Origin: Selenomonas sp.
GTDB lineage: Bacteria; Bacillota; Negativicutes; Selenomonadales; Selenomonadaceae
DNA length: 5,043 nucleotides
Assembly: GCA_015265235.1 (NCBI GenBank)
Contig: JABZYJ010000135.1
Span: 1-5,043 of the forward strand
Reading direction: 5' to 3'
The notes below the pieces were generated by a model, which saw nothing but the letters and a program-made list of their open reading frames with translations, had not been told where the DNA came from and ran no database searches. The position numbers and the translations under genes were made by a program. Below are positions 1-5,043 of the stretch, one piece after another; the first letter of the stretch is position 1, and each line of letters begins with the position of its first letter.

Positions 1-2
1 GA

Positions 3-44
3 AAAAAAGAATGGCACGTATCACAGTACGTGCCATTCTTTTTT
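3..44. terminator. Bidirectional rho-independent terminator
   Basis: An 18-base arm (3-20) is perfectly complementary to 27-44, with a 6-base loop (21-26). The GC-containing core AATGGCACGTA is flanked by an A tract on the left (2-8) and a T tract on the right (39-44), so the hairpin is followed by a U run in both directions. It lies about 20 bases beyond the stop of the minus-strand permease and would end that transcript. It could equally end a plus-strand transcript entering from outside the window, which suggests a convergent neighbour. Confidence 0.93.
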
Positions 45-65
45 CTATCAATCGTTCTCGTTACA

Positions 66-1457
66 TCACCGCAGCACCATGCTCAGGAGGGCGATCTCGA
101 TCATGGCGGCGATGCCGAGGACGAGCGTGCCCATCGTCTGGACGCGGTAGCCCTGATCGGGGGTGAGGCCGCTAAACTCGGAGACGACCCAGAAGTACGA
201 GTCATTCGCGTGGGAGACCGTCATTGCCCCTGCACCGATCGCCATGCAGACGAGCGTCGCCTGCAGCGGCGTATCGAAGCCGAGGACCGTGAGCAGCGGG
301 GCAATGATGCCCGCTGTCGTAATCATAGCGACGGTCGAGGAGCCTTGCGCCGTCTTGAGCACCGCAGCGAGCAGGAACGGGAAGAAGATCCCCATCCCGC
401 CGAACACATCTGCATGCGCCGAGATGTACTTTACCATGTCGGAGGTCGCGATCACCTTGCCGAGCACACCGCCCGCCGCCGTGATGAAAAGAATGGGGCC
501 GACGGTCATGAGACTGTCGTTGCAGATGGAATAGAACTCCTCCGACCGTCCGACGGAGAAGAGCTGCAGCGTTGCGAACGCCATGCCGACGCCGAGGGCG
601 ATGATCGGCGTGCCGAGGAACTTGATGATCTCGCCGGAGAGCCCGGTCACGCCCGCCATGGTGACAATGGAGGACAGTGCCATGAGAGCAATGGGGACGA
701 TGATCGGGGCAAGTGTGCTGAACCCGGAGGGGAGCTTGCCGTAGGAGGCGATGAGCGCCGTATAGCTCTTCGTCACCTCATCGGGCTGCGCCTCGTCCTT
801 CGACTGTACCTTTGTGCCGATCCAGCGCGCATAGAAGTAGCCTGCGATCAGCGGGAAGATCGAGCAGAGGAGACCGAGCCCGATCACCTGCAGGAGATAG
901 TCGCCGATGCCGAGCGTGCTCGCCGCAGCGATCGGTCCCGGTGTCGGCGGGATAAAGACGTGCGAGATAAAGAGACCGGCACTCAGCGCAAACGCCATGG
1001 AGACCGCAGAGGCTCCCGTGCGGCGGACGAGCGCCTTGCGGATGGGGTTCAGAATAACGAAGCCCGAGTCGCAGAACACGGGGATGGAGACGACCCAGCC
1101 CATGAGCTGTACGGCGACGACAGGCTTGCTCTTGCCGACGAGACGGATCATCATATCCGCCAGCTTCAGCGCACCGCCTGTTTTCTCCAACACCGTGCCG
1201 ATCATCGCTCCGAGGATGATGACGATGCCGATGCTCGTGAACGTCCCCGAGAAGCCCTGCCCGATCACGGTCGCAAGACCGTGCTGAACGGTGCCGTCCG
1301 CGAGCTTATGATCGACGAGCGGGATGCCTGCAACGAGCCCGAGGGCGAGGGAGACAAGCATGATGGAGATAAACGGATGAATGCGCAGCTTTGAGATCAT
1401 GACGATCATGATGACGATCGCCAGCCAAAAAGCGAAGATCAGTGGCAATCCGGTCAT
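66..1457 (-). CDS. GntP-family gluconate/organic acid:H+ symporter
   Basis: This encodes a 463-residue inner-membrane permease of the GntP family (gluconate:H+ symporters; relatives carry gluconate, idonate, D-serine or glycerate). It is almost wholly hydrophobic, with about 12 or more membrane segments and one longer polar stretch near residues 214-232. Family hallmarks are visible: IPVFCDSGFVIL at 125-136, HVFIPPTPGP at 166-175, ITAAGGVLGKVI at 325-336, KTAQGSSTVAMIT at 368-380 and SHANDSYFWVV at 415-425. The length fits the family (roughly 440-460). The start is the ATG at 1457, because AAGGAGGT lies 6 bases upstream. The frame stays open to an ATG at 1583, but that extension would run through the promoter and is not hydrophobic. 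The gene appears monocistronic, with its own promoter and terminator. The substrate cannot be read from the sequence, and no kinase or dehydrogenase gene is adjacent to indicate it. Confidence 0.95.
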   Translation of the reverse strand: MTGLPLIFAFWLAIVIMIVMISKLRIHPFISIMLVSLALGLVAGIPLVDHKLADGTVQHGLATVIGQGFSGTFTSIGIVIILGAMIGTVLEKTGGALKLADMMIRLVGKSKPVVAVQLMGWVVSIPVFCDSGFVILNPIRKALVRRTGASAVSMAFALSAGLFISHVFIPPTPGPIAAASTLGIGDYLLQVIGLGLLCSIFPLIAGYFYARWIGTKVQSKDEAQPDEVTKSYTALIASYGKLPSGFSTLAPIIVPIALMALSSIVTMAGVTGLSGEIIKFLGTPIIALGVGMAFATLQLFSVGRSEEFYSICNDSLMTVGPILFITAAGGVLGKVIATSDMVKYISAHADVFGGMGIFFPFLLAAVLKTAQGSSTVAMITTAGIIAPLLTVLGFDTPLQATLVCMAIGAGAMTVSHANDSYFWVVSEFSGLTPDQGYRVQTMGTLVLGIAAMIEIALLSMVLR

Positions 1458-1463
1458 GGCAAT

Positions 1464-1471
1464 ACCTCCTT
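1464..1471 (-). promoter_or_regulatory. Ribosome binding site of the permease gene
   Basis: On the minus strand this reads AAGGAGGT, a near-perfect anti-Shine-Dalgarno match, 6 bases before the ATG at 1457. It decides the start in favour of 1457 over the upstream in-frame ATG at 1583. Confidence 0.9.
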
Positions 1472-1475
1472 GCGG

Positions 1476-1500
1476 CGGAAAAGCGATGTACGCATTTCCG
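1476..1500 (-). promoter_or_regulatory. Leader hairpin in permease 5' UTR
   Basis: A 6-bp stem CGGAAA/TTTCCG encloses an A/A mismatch, a further 3-bp GCG/CGC stem and a 5-base loop. It sits in the inferred untranslated leader, ending 4 bases before the Shine-Dalgarno sequence. It could be an operator, a stability element or a translational control hairpin. There is no U tract after it, so it is not a standard terminator. The role is inference. Confidence 0.45.
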
Positions 1501-1527
1501 TCAAAACGAAAGATCAGTCCTCCTCCT

Positions 1528-1556
1528 ATTTTAATCCCGTTCAAAAATTTTGGCAA
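1528..1556 (-). promoter_or_regulatory. Sigma70-like promoter of the permease gene
   Basis: On the minus strand, -35 TTGCCA (1556-1551) and -10 TAAAAT (1533-1528) are separated by exactly 17 bases. Transcription would start near 1521, giving a leader of about 64 bases that contains the hairpin at 1476-1500 and the RBS. The promoter lies just beyond the terminator of the upstream glutaredoxin operon, so the permease is a separate unit. Confidence 0.75.
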
Positions 1557-1568
1557 GTGTGAAGAAAG

Positions 1569-1597
1569 AAAAAGCGGACGCAATTTCCTGCGCCCGC
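1569..1597 (-). terminator. Rho-independent terminator of glutaredoxin operon
   Basis: Read on the minus strand, GCGGGCGCA pairs with TGCGTCCGC across a 6-base loop (9 bp with one G-U pair) and is followed by TTTTTC and a further T-rich run. It begins about 10 bases after the TAA of the second glutaredoxin-like gene. It separates that operon from the permease promoter just downstream. Confidence 0.88.
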
Positions 1598-1607
1598 CGG
1601 TAGTTTC

Positions 1608-1850
1608 TTATTCTTTTGCCGTGATCCCGAGAATCTTATCCAGTTTCTCACGGTCGTAGCTGAGAGCGAAGTCCTTGCCGTCCGCCGTCGTCACGGGGAC
1701 GATGGTGTCGCCGGAGAGCGCCTTGCACTCCGCGAGGGCGGCAGGGTCATGCTCGATATTGTGCTCCTCGTAGGGGATGCCGCGATATTTCAGGTAGCGT
1801 TTCACCTTCGTGCACCACGGGCAGACCGTGATGGAGTAAACCTTTACCAT
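1608..1850 (-). CDS. Glutaredoxin-like protein, second gene of pair
   Basis: This is an 80-residue cytosolic thioredoxin-fold protein, likely a thiol-disulfide oxidoreductase of the glutaredoxin/NrdH-like group. The redox motif C10-P-W-C13 follows a first beta strand (VKVYSIT), and a probable cis-proline sits at P52 in IVPV. The usual GFD near the C terminus is replaced by SYD (64-66), so binding to its thiol partner may differ from that of its neighbour. The start is the ATG at 1850, where TAAGGAGGG precedes it with 4 bases between; the longer frame to 1916 would read back into the upstream gene. The RBS overlaps the stop codon of that gene, so the two are probably co-transcribed and translationally coupled. 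Length is typical for mini-glutaredoxins (75-85). The electron donor and target are unknown. Confidence 0.9.
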   Translation of the reverse strand: MVKVYSITVCPWCTKVKRYLKYRGIPYEEHNIEHDPAALAECKALSGDTIVPVTTADGKDFALSYDREKLDKILGITAKE

Positions 1851-1854
1851 GGGA

Positions 1855-1863
1855 CCCTCCTTA
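1855..1863 (-). promoter_or_regulatory. RBS overlapping the upstream stop codon
   Basis: The minus strand reads TAAGGAGGG: the TAA ends the first glutaredoxin-like gene, and its last two bases begin the AAGGAGGG that serves the second gene. This arrangement supports translational coupling and fixes the second gene's start at 1850. Confidence 0.85.
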
Positions 1864-2091
1864 TGCGCCGATGAGCTTGTCGATGGCGGGTTGGTCAAAG
1901 CCGCGCACGTACTCACCGCTGTCGGCGAGGATGACGGGGCATGCGCCCTCGCCCGTGAGCTTCACGAGCTCGTCGTAGGCGGCGGGCTCCTTCTCAATAT
2001 CGCGCACCTTGTAGGCGACGCCCTTCTTGTCGAGATACTTCTTTGCCTTCGTGCACCACGGGCACGCGTCGAACGAAAAAACTTGAATCAT
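1861..2091 (-). CDS. Glutaredoxin-like protein, first gene of pair
   Basis: This is a 76-residue thioredoxin-fold protein of the glutaredoxin group, predicted to reduce disulfides in the cytosol. It shows a C10-P-W-C13 active site followed by a basic helix (TKAKKYLDKKG), a cis-proline at P52 and the glutaredoxin-type GFD at 64-66. Unusually, the residue before the cis-proline is a third cysteine (ACPV), where threonine or valine is usual. The start is the ATG at 2091, with AAGGAGG 7 bases upstream. It is the first gene of a two-gene operon. By hand count it shares 30 of 76 ungapped positions with the next gene, and the CPWC, Pro52 and Asp66 positions coincide, so the pair arose by tandem duplication. 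No convincing promoter was found close upstream, where repeat elements begin at 2137. Confidence 0.92.
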   Translation of the reverse strand: MIQVFSFDACPWCTKAKKYLDKKGVAYKVRDIEKEPAAYDELVKLTGEGACPVILADSGEYVRGFDQPAIDKLIGA

Positions 2092-2136
2092 GGGAATTCC
2101 TCCTTGTTGCTTGTATCGAATAGTGCGTTACTTCTG

Positions 2137-2191
2137 AACGCCCCTATCGGCTCACTGCGTTCGCCACTTCCCCCGCAGCGGCGGGGGAAGC
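2137..2191 (-). repeat. Two-hairpin interspersed repeat, copy A
   Basis: Read on the minus strand this is a 55-base unit with a perfect 10-bp stem CTTCCCCCGC/GCGGGGGAAG around a 4-base loop, then GTGGCGAACGCAGTGAGCC and a GGGGCG end. It aligns along its length with copy B at 2212-2267 in the opposite orientation. The pattern (C-rich arm, G-rich arm, GTGGC, second small hairpin, G-rich end) resembles interspersed palindromic repeats seen in many Firmicute genomes. That assignment is from memory of the pattern, not a search. It lies within the upstream region of the glutaredoxin operon. Confidence 0.7.
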
Positions 2192-2211
2192 GGATATGCC
2201 GCTATCTCAAA

Positions 2212-2267
2212 GCCTCCCCTGCCACAGCGGGGGAGGTGGCACGCGTTAGCGTGACGGAGCGGGCGCC
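2212..2267 (+). repeat. Two-hairpin interspersed repeat, copy B
   Basis: The plus-strand unit has arms CCTCCCC and GGGGAGG around a short loop, then GGTGGC, a second hairpin CACGC-GTTA-GCGTG, and the end GACGGAGCGGGCGCC. It is the inverted partner of copy A, 20 bases away, so 2137-2267 forms one large imperfect inverted repeat. It has no coding capacity that I trust. It may be a non-autonomous mobile element or an RNA-structure element. Confidence 0.7.
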
Positions 2268-2320
2268 ATGAGCGACACCTCTATGTCTGTGAAACACAAA
2301 ATACAAGTCGCTATGGATGT

Positions 2321-2338
2321 TCCTGCATAAAAGCAGGA
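2321..2338. repeat. Small hairpin
   Basis: TCCTGC and GCAGGA form a 6-bp stem around the loop ATAAAA. No T tract follows on either strand, so it is not a terminator. It lies in the non-coding stretch between the repeat pair and the recognisable part of the toxin remnant; no function can be assigned. Confidence 0.4.
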
Positions 2339-2345
2339 CAACGCT

Positions 2346-2359
2346 TTCGCCATGGCGAA
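2346..2359. promoter_or_regulatory. 14-bp perfect palindrome, possible operator
   Basis: TTCGCCATGGCGAA is its own reverse complement. It lies about 15 bases before the recognisable toxin remnant and about 140 bases before the antitoxin start. XRE-type antitoxins commonly bind palindromes upstream of their operon, so it may be an operator, but no clear promoter boxes surround it. The role is inference. Confidence 0.35.
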
Positions 2360-2483
2360 TGATAGCAAAAGATTATGTAGGGAATCGAATCATTTTAACG
2401 CATGGATTTGTGAAGAAGACGCAGAAAACACTGCCGAGAGAAATTGAGCGGGCGAAGGAGTACCGTGCACTTTATCAGCAGAG

Positions 2484-2490
2484 GGAGGAG
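2484..2490 (+). promoter_or_regulatory. RBS of the antitoxin gene
   Basis: GGAGGAG lies 7 bases before the ATG at 2498, inside the end of the toxin remnant. It supports 2498 as the start over the upstream in-frame ATG at 2444, which would add 18 residues foreign to this family. Confidence 0.8.
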
Positions 2491-2497
2491 CATCGTC

Positions 2498-2770
2498 ATG
2501 GATGATCTGGATCGTTATATCGCGGAGCAGATGAAAGATACTGCATTTCGTGCGGAGCATGAGCGTACACGTTTGGAGTTCGCATTAACCGAGCTTTTGA
2601 TTAGCTCGCGCATGGAACAGGACTTGACACAAAAGGAGCTGGCAGATCGCTCTGGCGTCCGTCAGTCGAATATCAGCCGCATTGAAAAGGGGCAGGCGAT
2701 ACCGTCACTTATGACACTGGATAAGATTGCACGGGCGCTCGGCAAAGAGGTTCGTGTTAGTTTCGTCTGA
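2498..2770 (+). CDS. XRE-family antitoxin, HigA-like
   Basis: This is a 90-residue DNA-binding antitoxin of a type II toxin-antitoxin module. The N-terminal part (MDDLDRYIAEQMKD, then an acidic and basic helix) is typical of partners of Gp49/HigB-like toxins. A Cro/C1-type helix-turn-helix follows at about residues 43-65 (LTQKELADRSGVRQSNISRIEKG), then helices to the end at VRVSFV. In such modules the antitoxin neutralises the toxin and represses the operon through the HTH. Here it looks full length while its toxin is reduced to a remnant, so it is an orphan that may now act only as a regulator. It overlaps the toxin stop by 8 bases. Its TGA is followed directly, in the same frame, by the HsdR coding sequence. 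Confidence 0.9.
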   Translation: MDDLDRYIAEQMKDTAFRAEHERTRLEFALTELLISSRMEQDLTQKELADRSGVRQSNISRIEKGQAIPSLMTLDKIARALGKEVRVSFV

Positions 2771-5043
2771 TTGGAGGAGGGCTATGCCTATCTCCCCAGT
2801 CGCGATGAGGCGGAGCTGATCGCCAATCTCCGCACGCAGCTCGCGGCGCTGAATGCCTATGACTTCACGGATGCGGAGTGGGAACGGTTCTTCAAAACGT
2901 CCATCGCACCCGCGAGTGACGGGATTGCGGCGAAGACGCGCCGTATCCAGACGGACTATATACAGAACCTGAGACGTGACGATGGCACGACGAAGAATAT
3001 CCGCCTGATCGACAAGGACAATATCCACAACAACCGCCTGCAGGTGATTCATCAGTATGCGGTAGAGGGCGGTGCAGGGGCGGGGGAGAATGCGGCGGCA
3101 CATGCGAATCGCTACGATGTGACGATCCTCGTGAACGGGCTGCCGCTCGTGCATCTGGAGCTGAAACGGCGCGGCGTGGAGATCCGTCAGGCGTTCAACC
3201 AGATCAAACGCTATCAGCGGGACTCGTTCTGGGCGGGCACAGGGCTCTATGAGTACGTCCAGATTTTTGTGATCTCGAACGGGACGAATACGAAGTACTA
3301 TTCCAATACGACGCGCGAGAGCCATATCCGCGAGATGGATGCGGCGGGGCGCAGGGCGAGCAAAAAGACGAGCAACAGCTTTGAGTTTACGTCCTACTGG
3401 GCGGATGCGGGCAACCGCCTCATCACCGATCTGATGGATTTCGGGCGGACGTTCTTCGCACGTCACACGCTGCTCGCACTCCTGACGCGCTACTGCATTT
3501 TCACGACGGAAGAAGTGCTGATGATCATGCGCCCGTATCAGATCGCGGCGACGGAGCGGATTCTCGCCCGTATCAAGATTTCGTCGAACTACAAGACGTG
3601 GGGGCGCATCGAGGGCGGCGGCTATATCTGGCACACGACGGGCTCGGGCAAGACGCTGACCTCGTTCAAGACGGCGCAGCTCGCCTCCGCAATGCCCGAG
3701 ATCGAGAAGGTGCTCTTCGTGGTCGATCGCAAGGATCTCGACTACCAGACGATGAAGGAGTACGACCGCTTCGAGAAGGGGGCGGCGAACGGCAATACAT
3801 CGACGGCAGTGCTCGCGCGCCAGCTGGCGGACGATGGTGCACGCAGTGTGGTGACGACGATCCAGAAGCTGTCGAATTTTATCCGGCAGAACAGGACGCA
3901 CTCGATCTATGGCAAGCATGTTGTGCTGATTTTCGATGAGTGCCATCGCTCGCAGTTCGGCGAGATGCACACGGCGATCACCAAGGCGTTCAAGAAGTAC
4001 CACGTCTTCGGCTTTACGGGGACGCCGATCTTTGCGCCGAATGCGGCAGGGGCGGGGCGTCCCTCGGCGCGGACGACGCCGCAGCTCTTCGGGGACAAGC
4101 TGCACACCTATACGATTGTGAACGCGATCAATGACGGGAATGTCCTGCCGTTCCGCATCGACTACATCAATACGATCAAGAGCAAGGAGGCGGTCGACGA
4201 CAAGGAGGTGCGCGCGATTGATCGGGAAAAGGCACTCGCCGCGCCCGAGCGCATTCGTGAGGTGACGAAGTATATCCTCGCGCATTTCGACCAGAAGACG
4301 ATGCGGAGCAAGGCGTATTCGCTGAAGGGTCAGCGTGTGCTCGGCTTTAACTCGATGTTTGCCGTCGCGTCGATTCCCGCCTGCATGGCGTACTATGAGG
4401 AGTTTCGCCGTCAGCTGAGCGCGGCGGGGCGCGACCTCACGATTGCGACCATTTTCAGCTATGCGGCGAACGAGGACGATCCCGAGGATGCGTTGCCCGA
4501 TGAGGACTTTGATACGGCGAGCCTCACCCCGACGAGCCGCGACTTTCTTGAACATGCGATTGCGGACTACAACGCGCACTTTCACACGAATTTCTCGACG
4601 GACGGAGATTCGTTCCAGAACTACTATAAGGATCTCTCGCAGCGGATGAAGAAACGCGAGATCGATCTCCTCATCGTGGTGAATATGTTCCTCACGGGCT
4701 TTGACGCAACGACGCTCAATACCCTCTGGGTGGATAAGAATCTGAAATATCACGGGCTGATTCAGGCATTCTCGCGGACGAATCGCATCCTGAACTCCGT
4801 CAAAACATTCGGCAATATTGTCGCGTTCCGCAATCTCGCGAAGGCGACGGACGATGCGATCTCGCTCTTTGGCGATGCGGATGCCGAGAGTGTCGTGCTC
4901 CTGCGCGGTTTCCGCGACTACTACGATGGCTATGACGATGAAAAGGGGCAGCACCACAAGGGCTATGCGGAGCTCATCGCAGAGCTGCGTGCGAAGTTCG
5001 CCGTCGGTGCGCAGGACTTAGGAGAGGCGGCACAGATAGACTT
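2771..5043 (+). CDS. Type I restriction enzyme R subunit, partial
   Basis: HsdR is the motor and nuclease of a type I restriction-modification complex with HsdM and HsdS. The frame is open for 757 codons and runs off the window; the family is about 1,000 residues, so the C-terminal part is outside. Numbering from the TTG at 2771: PD-(D/E)xK nuclease with D116, E130-L-K132 and Q144-x3-Y148; RPYQ at 254-257; Walker A TTGSGKT at 289-295 (K294); DECH box at 389-392; TGTP at 416-419; GFNS at 525-528; LTGFD at 641-645; QAFSRTNR at 665-672. All catalytic residues are present. The 5' end is abnormal. The frame opens directly after the antitoxin TGA with LEEGYAYLP, which in homologues lies about 15-20 residues inside the protein. 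There is no ATG or GTG before 3044, only TTG at 2771 without a suitably placed RBS. It may be N-terminally truncated, or restarted by coupling to the antitoxin. hsdM and hsdS are not in the window. Confidence 0.95.
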   Translation, partial: MEEGYAYLPSRDEAELIANLRTQLAALNAYDFTDAEWERFFKTSIAPASDGIAAKTRRIQTDYIQNLRRDDGTTKNIRLIDKDNIHNNRLQVIHQYAVEGGAGAGENAAAHANRYDVTILVNGLPLVHLELKRRGVEIRQAFNQIKRYQRDSFWAGTGLYEYVQIFVISNGTNTKYYSNTTRESHIREMDAAGRRASKKTSNSFEFTSYWADAGNRLITDLMDFGRTFFARHTLLALLTRYCIFTTEEVLMIMRPYQIAATERILARIKISSNYKTWGRIEGGGYIWHTTGSGKTLTSFKTAQLASAMPEIEKVLFVVDRKDLDYQTMKEYDRFEKGAANGNTSTAVLARQLADDGARSVVTTIQKLSNFIRQNRTHSIYGKHVVLIFDECHRSQFGEMHTAITKAFKKYHVFGFTGTPIFAPNAAGAGRPSARTTPQLFGDKLHTYTIVNAINDGNVLPFRIDYINTIKSKEAVDDKEVRAIDREKALAAPERIREVTKYILAHFDQKTMRSKAYSLKGQRVLGFNSMFAVASIPACMAYYEEFRRQLSAAGRDLTIATIFSYAANEDDPEDALPDEDFDTASLTPTSRDFLEHAIADYNAHFHTNFSTDGDSFQNYYKDLSQRMKKREIDLLIVVNMFLTGFDATTLNTLWVDKNLKYHGLIQAFSRTNRILNSVKTFGNIVAFRNLAKATDDAISLFGDADAESVVLLRGFRDYYDGYDDEKGQHHKGYAELIAELRAKFAVGAQDLGEAAQID

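Larger units (their letters stand above)
2317..2505 (+). pseudogene. RelE/HigB-like toxin, C-terminal remnant
   Basis: Only the last 40 or so residues of a RelE/ParE-superfamily toxin of the phage Gp49-like (HigB-type) group are recognisable. The signature is GNRIILTHGFVKKTQKT, followed by PREIERAKEYRALYQQR, the usual closing beta strand and basic C-terminal helix. The recognisable part runs from about 2374 to the TGA at 2503-2505. The family is normally about 100-120 residues, so about two thirds is missing. An ATG at 2317 opens a 62-codon frame, but its first 18 or so residues do not resemble a toxin, no RBS precedes it, and the other two frames upstream give no toxin-like sequence either. 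It overlaps the antitoxin start by 8 bases, the normal toxin-antitoxin arrangement. It is probably inactive as a ribonuclease. Confidence 0.75.

Noticed and set aside
30..1394. Open frame of 454 codons on the plus strand opposite the permease
   Set aside because: The product is extremely rich in Arg, Asp, Glu and His without domains, and it begins inside the terminator hairpin; the minus strand encodes a clear GntP-family permease.
1458..1583. Upstream extension of the permease to an ATG at 1583
   Set aside because: It would run through the promoter and leader hairpin, and the ATG at 1457 has an ideal RBS.
2107..2137. Promoter for the glutaredoxin operon directly upstream of its RBS
   Set aside because: The possible -10 boxes (GATACA, TACAAG on the minus strand) lack a good -35 at the right spacing and would put the start inside the RBS.
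2137..2267. Repeat pair considered as a CRISPR array or a terminator
   Set aside because: There are only two copies, in opposite orientation, with no regular spacers, and no T tracts follow the hairpins.
1849..2271. Plus-strand frame of 140 codons across the glutaredoxin gene and the repeats
   Set aside because: It is antisense to a clear glutaredoxin-like gene and continues through hairpin repeats; no RBS or domain.
3598..4649. Several short plus-strand frames inside hsdR
   Set aside because: They are out of frame with the HsdR motifs, biased in composition and lack domains.
2705..4957. Open frame of 750 codons on the minus strand opposite hsdR
   Set aside because: It is Arg/His/Leu-rich with no recognisable domain, lies exactly antisense to an HsdR with all catalytic motifs, and is the expected by-product of GC-biased codons.

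Overview
The window looks like the chromosome of a GC-rich Firmicute, plausibly a Negativicute of the Selenomonas group. The reasons are strong AAGGAGG ribosome binding sites, GC-rich third codon positions, a GntP-type permease, CPWC mini-glutaredoxins and a two-hairpin interspersed repeat of a kind I associate with Firmicutes. The organism call is inference; no marker gene fixes it.

Left part (1-2106), all on the minus strand. A bidirectional terminator (3-44) closes a 463-residue GntP-family gluconate/organic-acid:H+ symporter (66-1457). It has its own sigma70-like promoter (1528-1556), a leader hairpin and a strong RBS. Upstream of it, and separated by a rho-independent terminator (1569-1597), is a two-gene operon of small CPWC glutaredoxin-like proteins (1861-2091, then 1608-1850). 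They are clearly tandem paralogues.

Middle (2107-2497). This stretch holds two divergently oriented copies of a 55-56 bp hairpin repeat (2137-2191 and 2212-2267), a small hairpin, a 14-bp perfect palindrome, and the C-terminal remnant of a RelE/HigB-like toxin (recognisable from about 2374 to 2505). The base composition looks more AT-rich here.

Right part (2498-5043), plus strand. A complete XRE-family HigA-like antitoxin (2498-2770) overlaps the toxin remnant by 8 bases. Immediately after its TGA, in the same reading frame and with no gap, begins a type I restriction HsdR subunit (2771 to beyond the window end). It carries the nuclease and all recognisable helicase motifs but seems to lack about the first 15-20 residues, including a normal start codon. 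No hsdM or hsdS lies in the window.

The left side is ordinary housekeeping and transport. The right side is a rearranged defence locus in which an intact antitoxin sits between a toxin without its front and an HsdR without its usual start. I found no clearly new biological system. The antitoxin-hsdR junction is the observation most worth checking.
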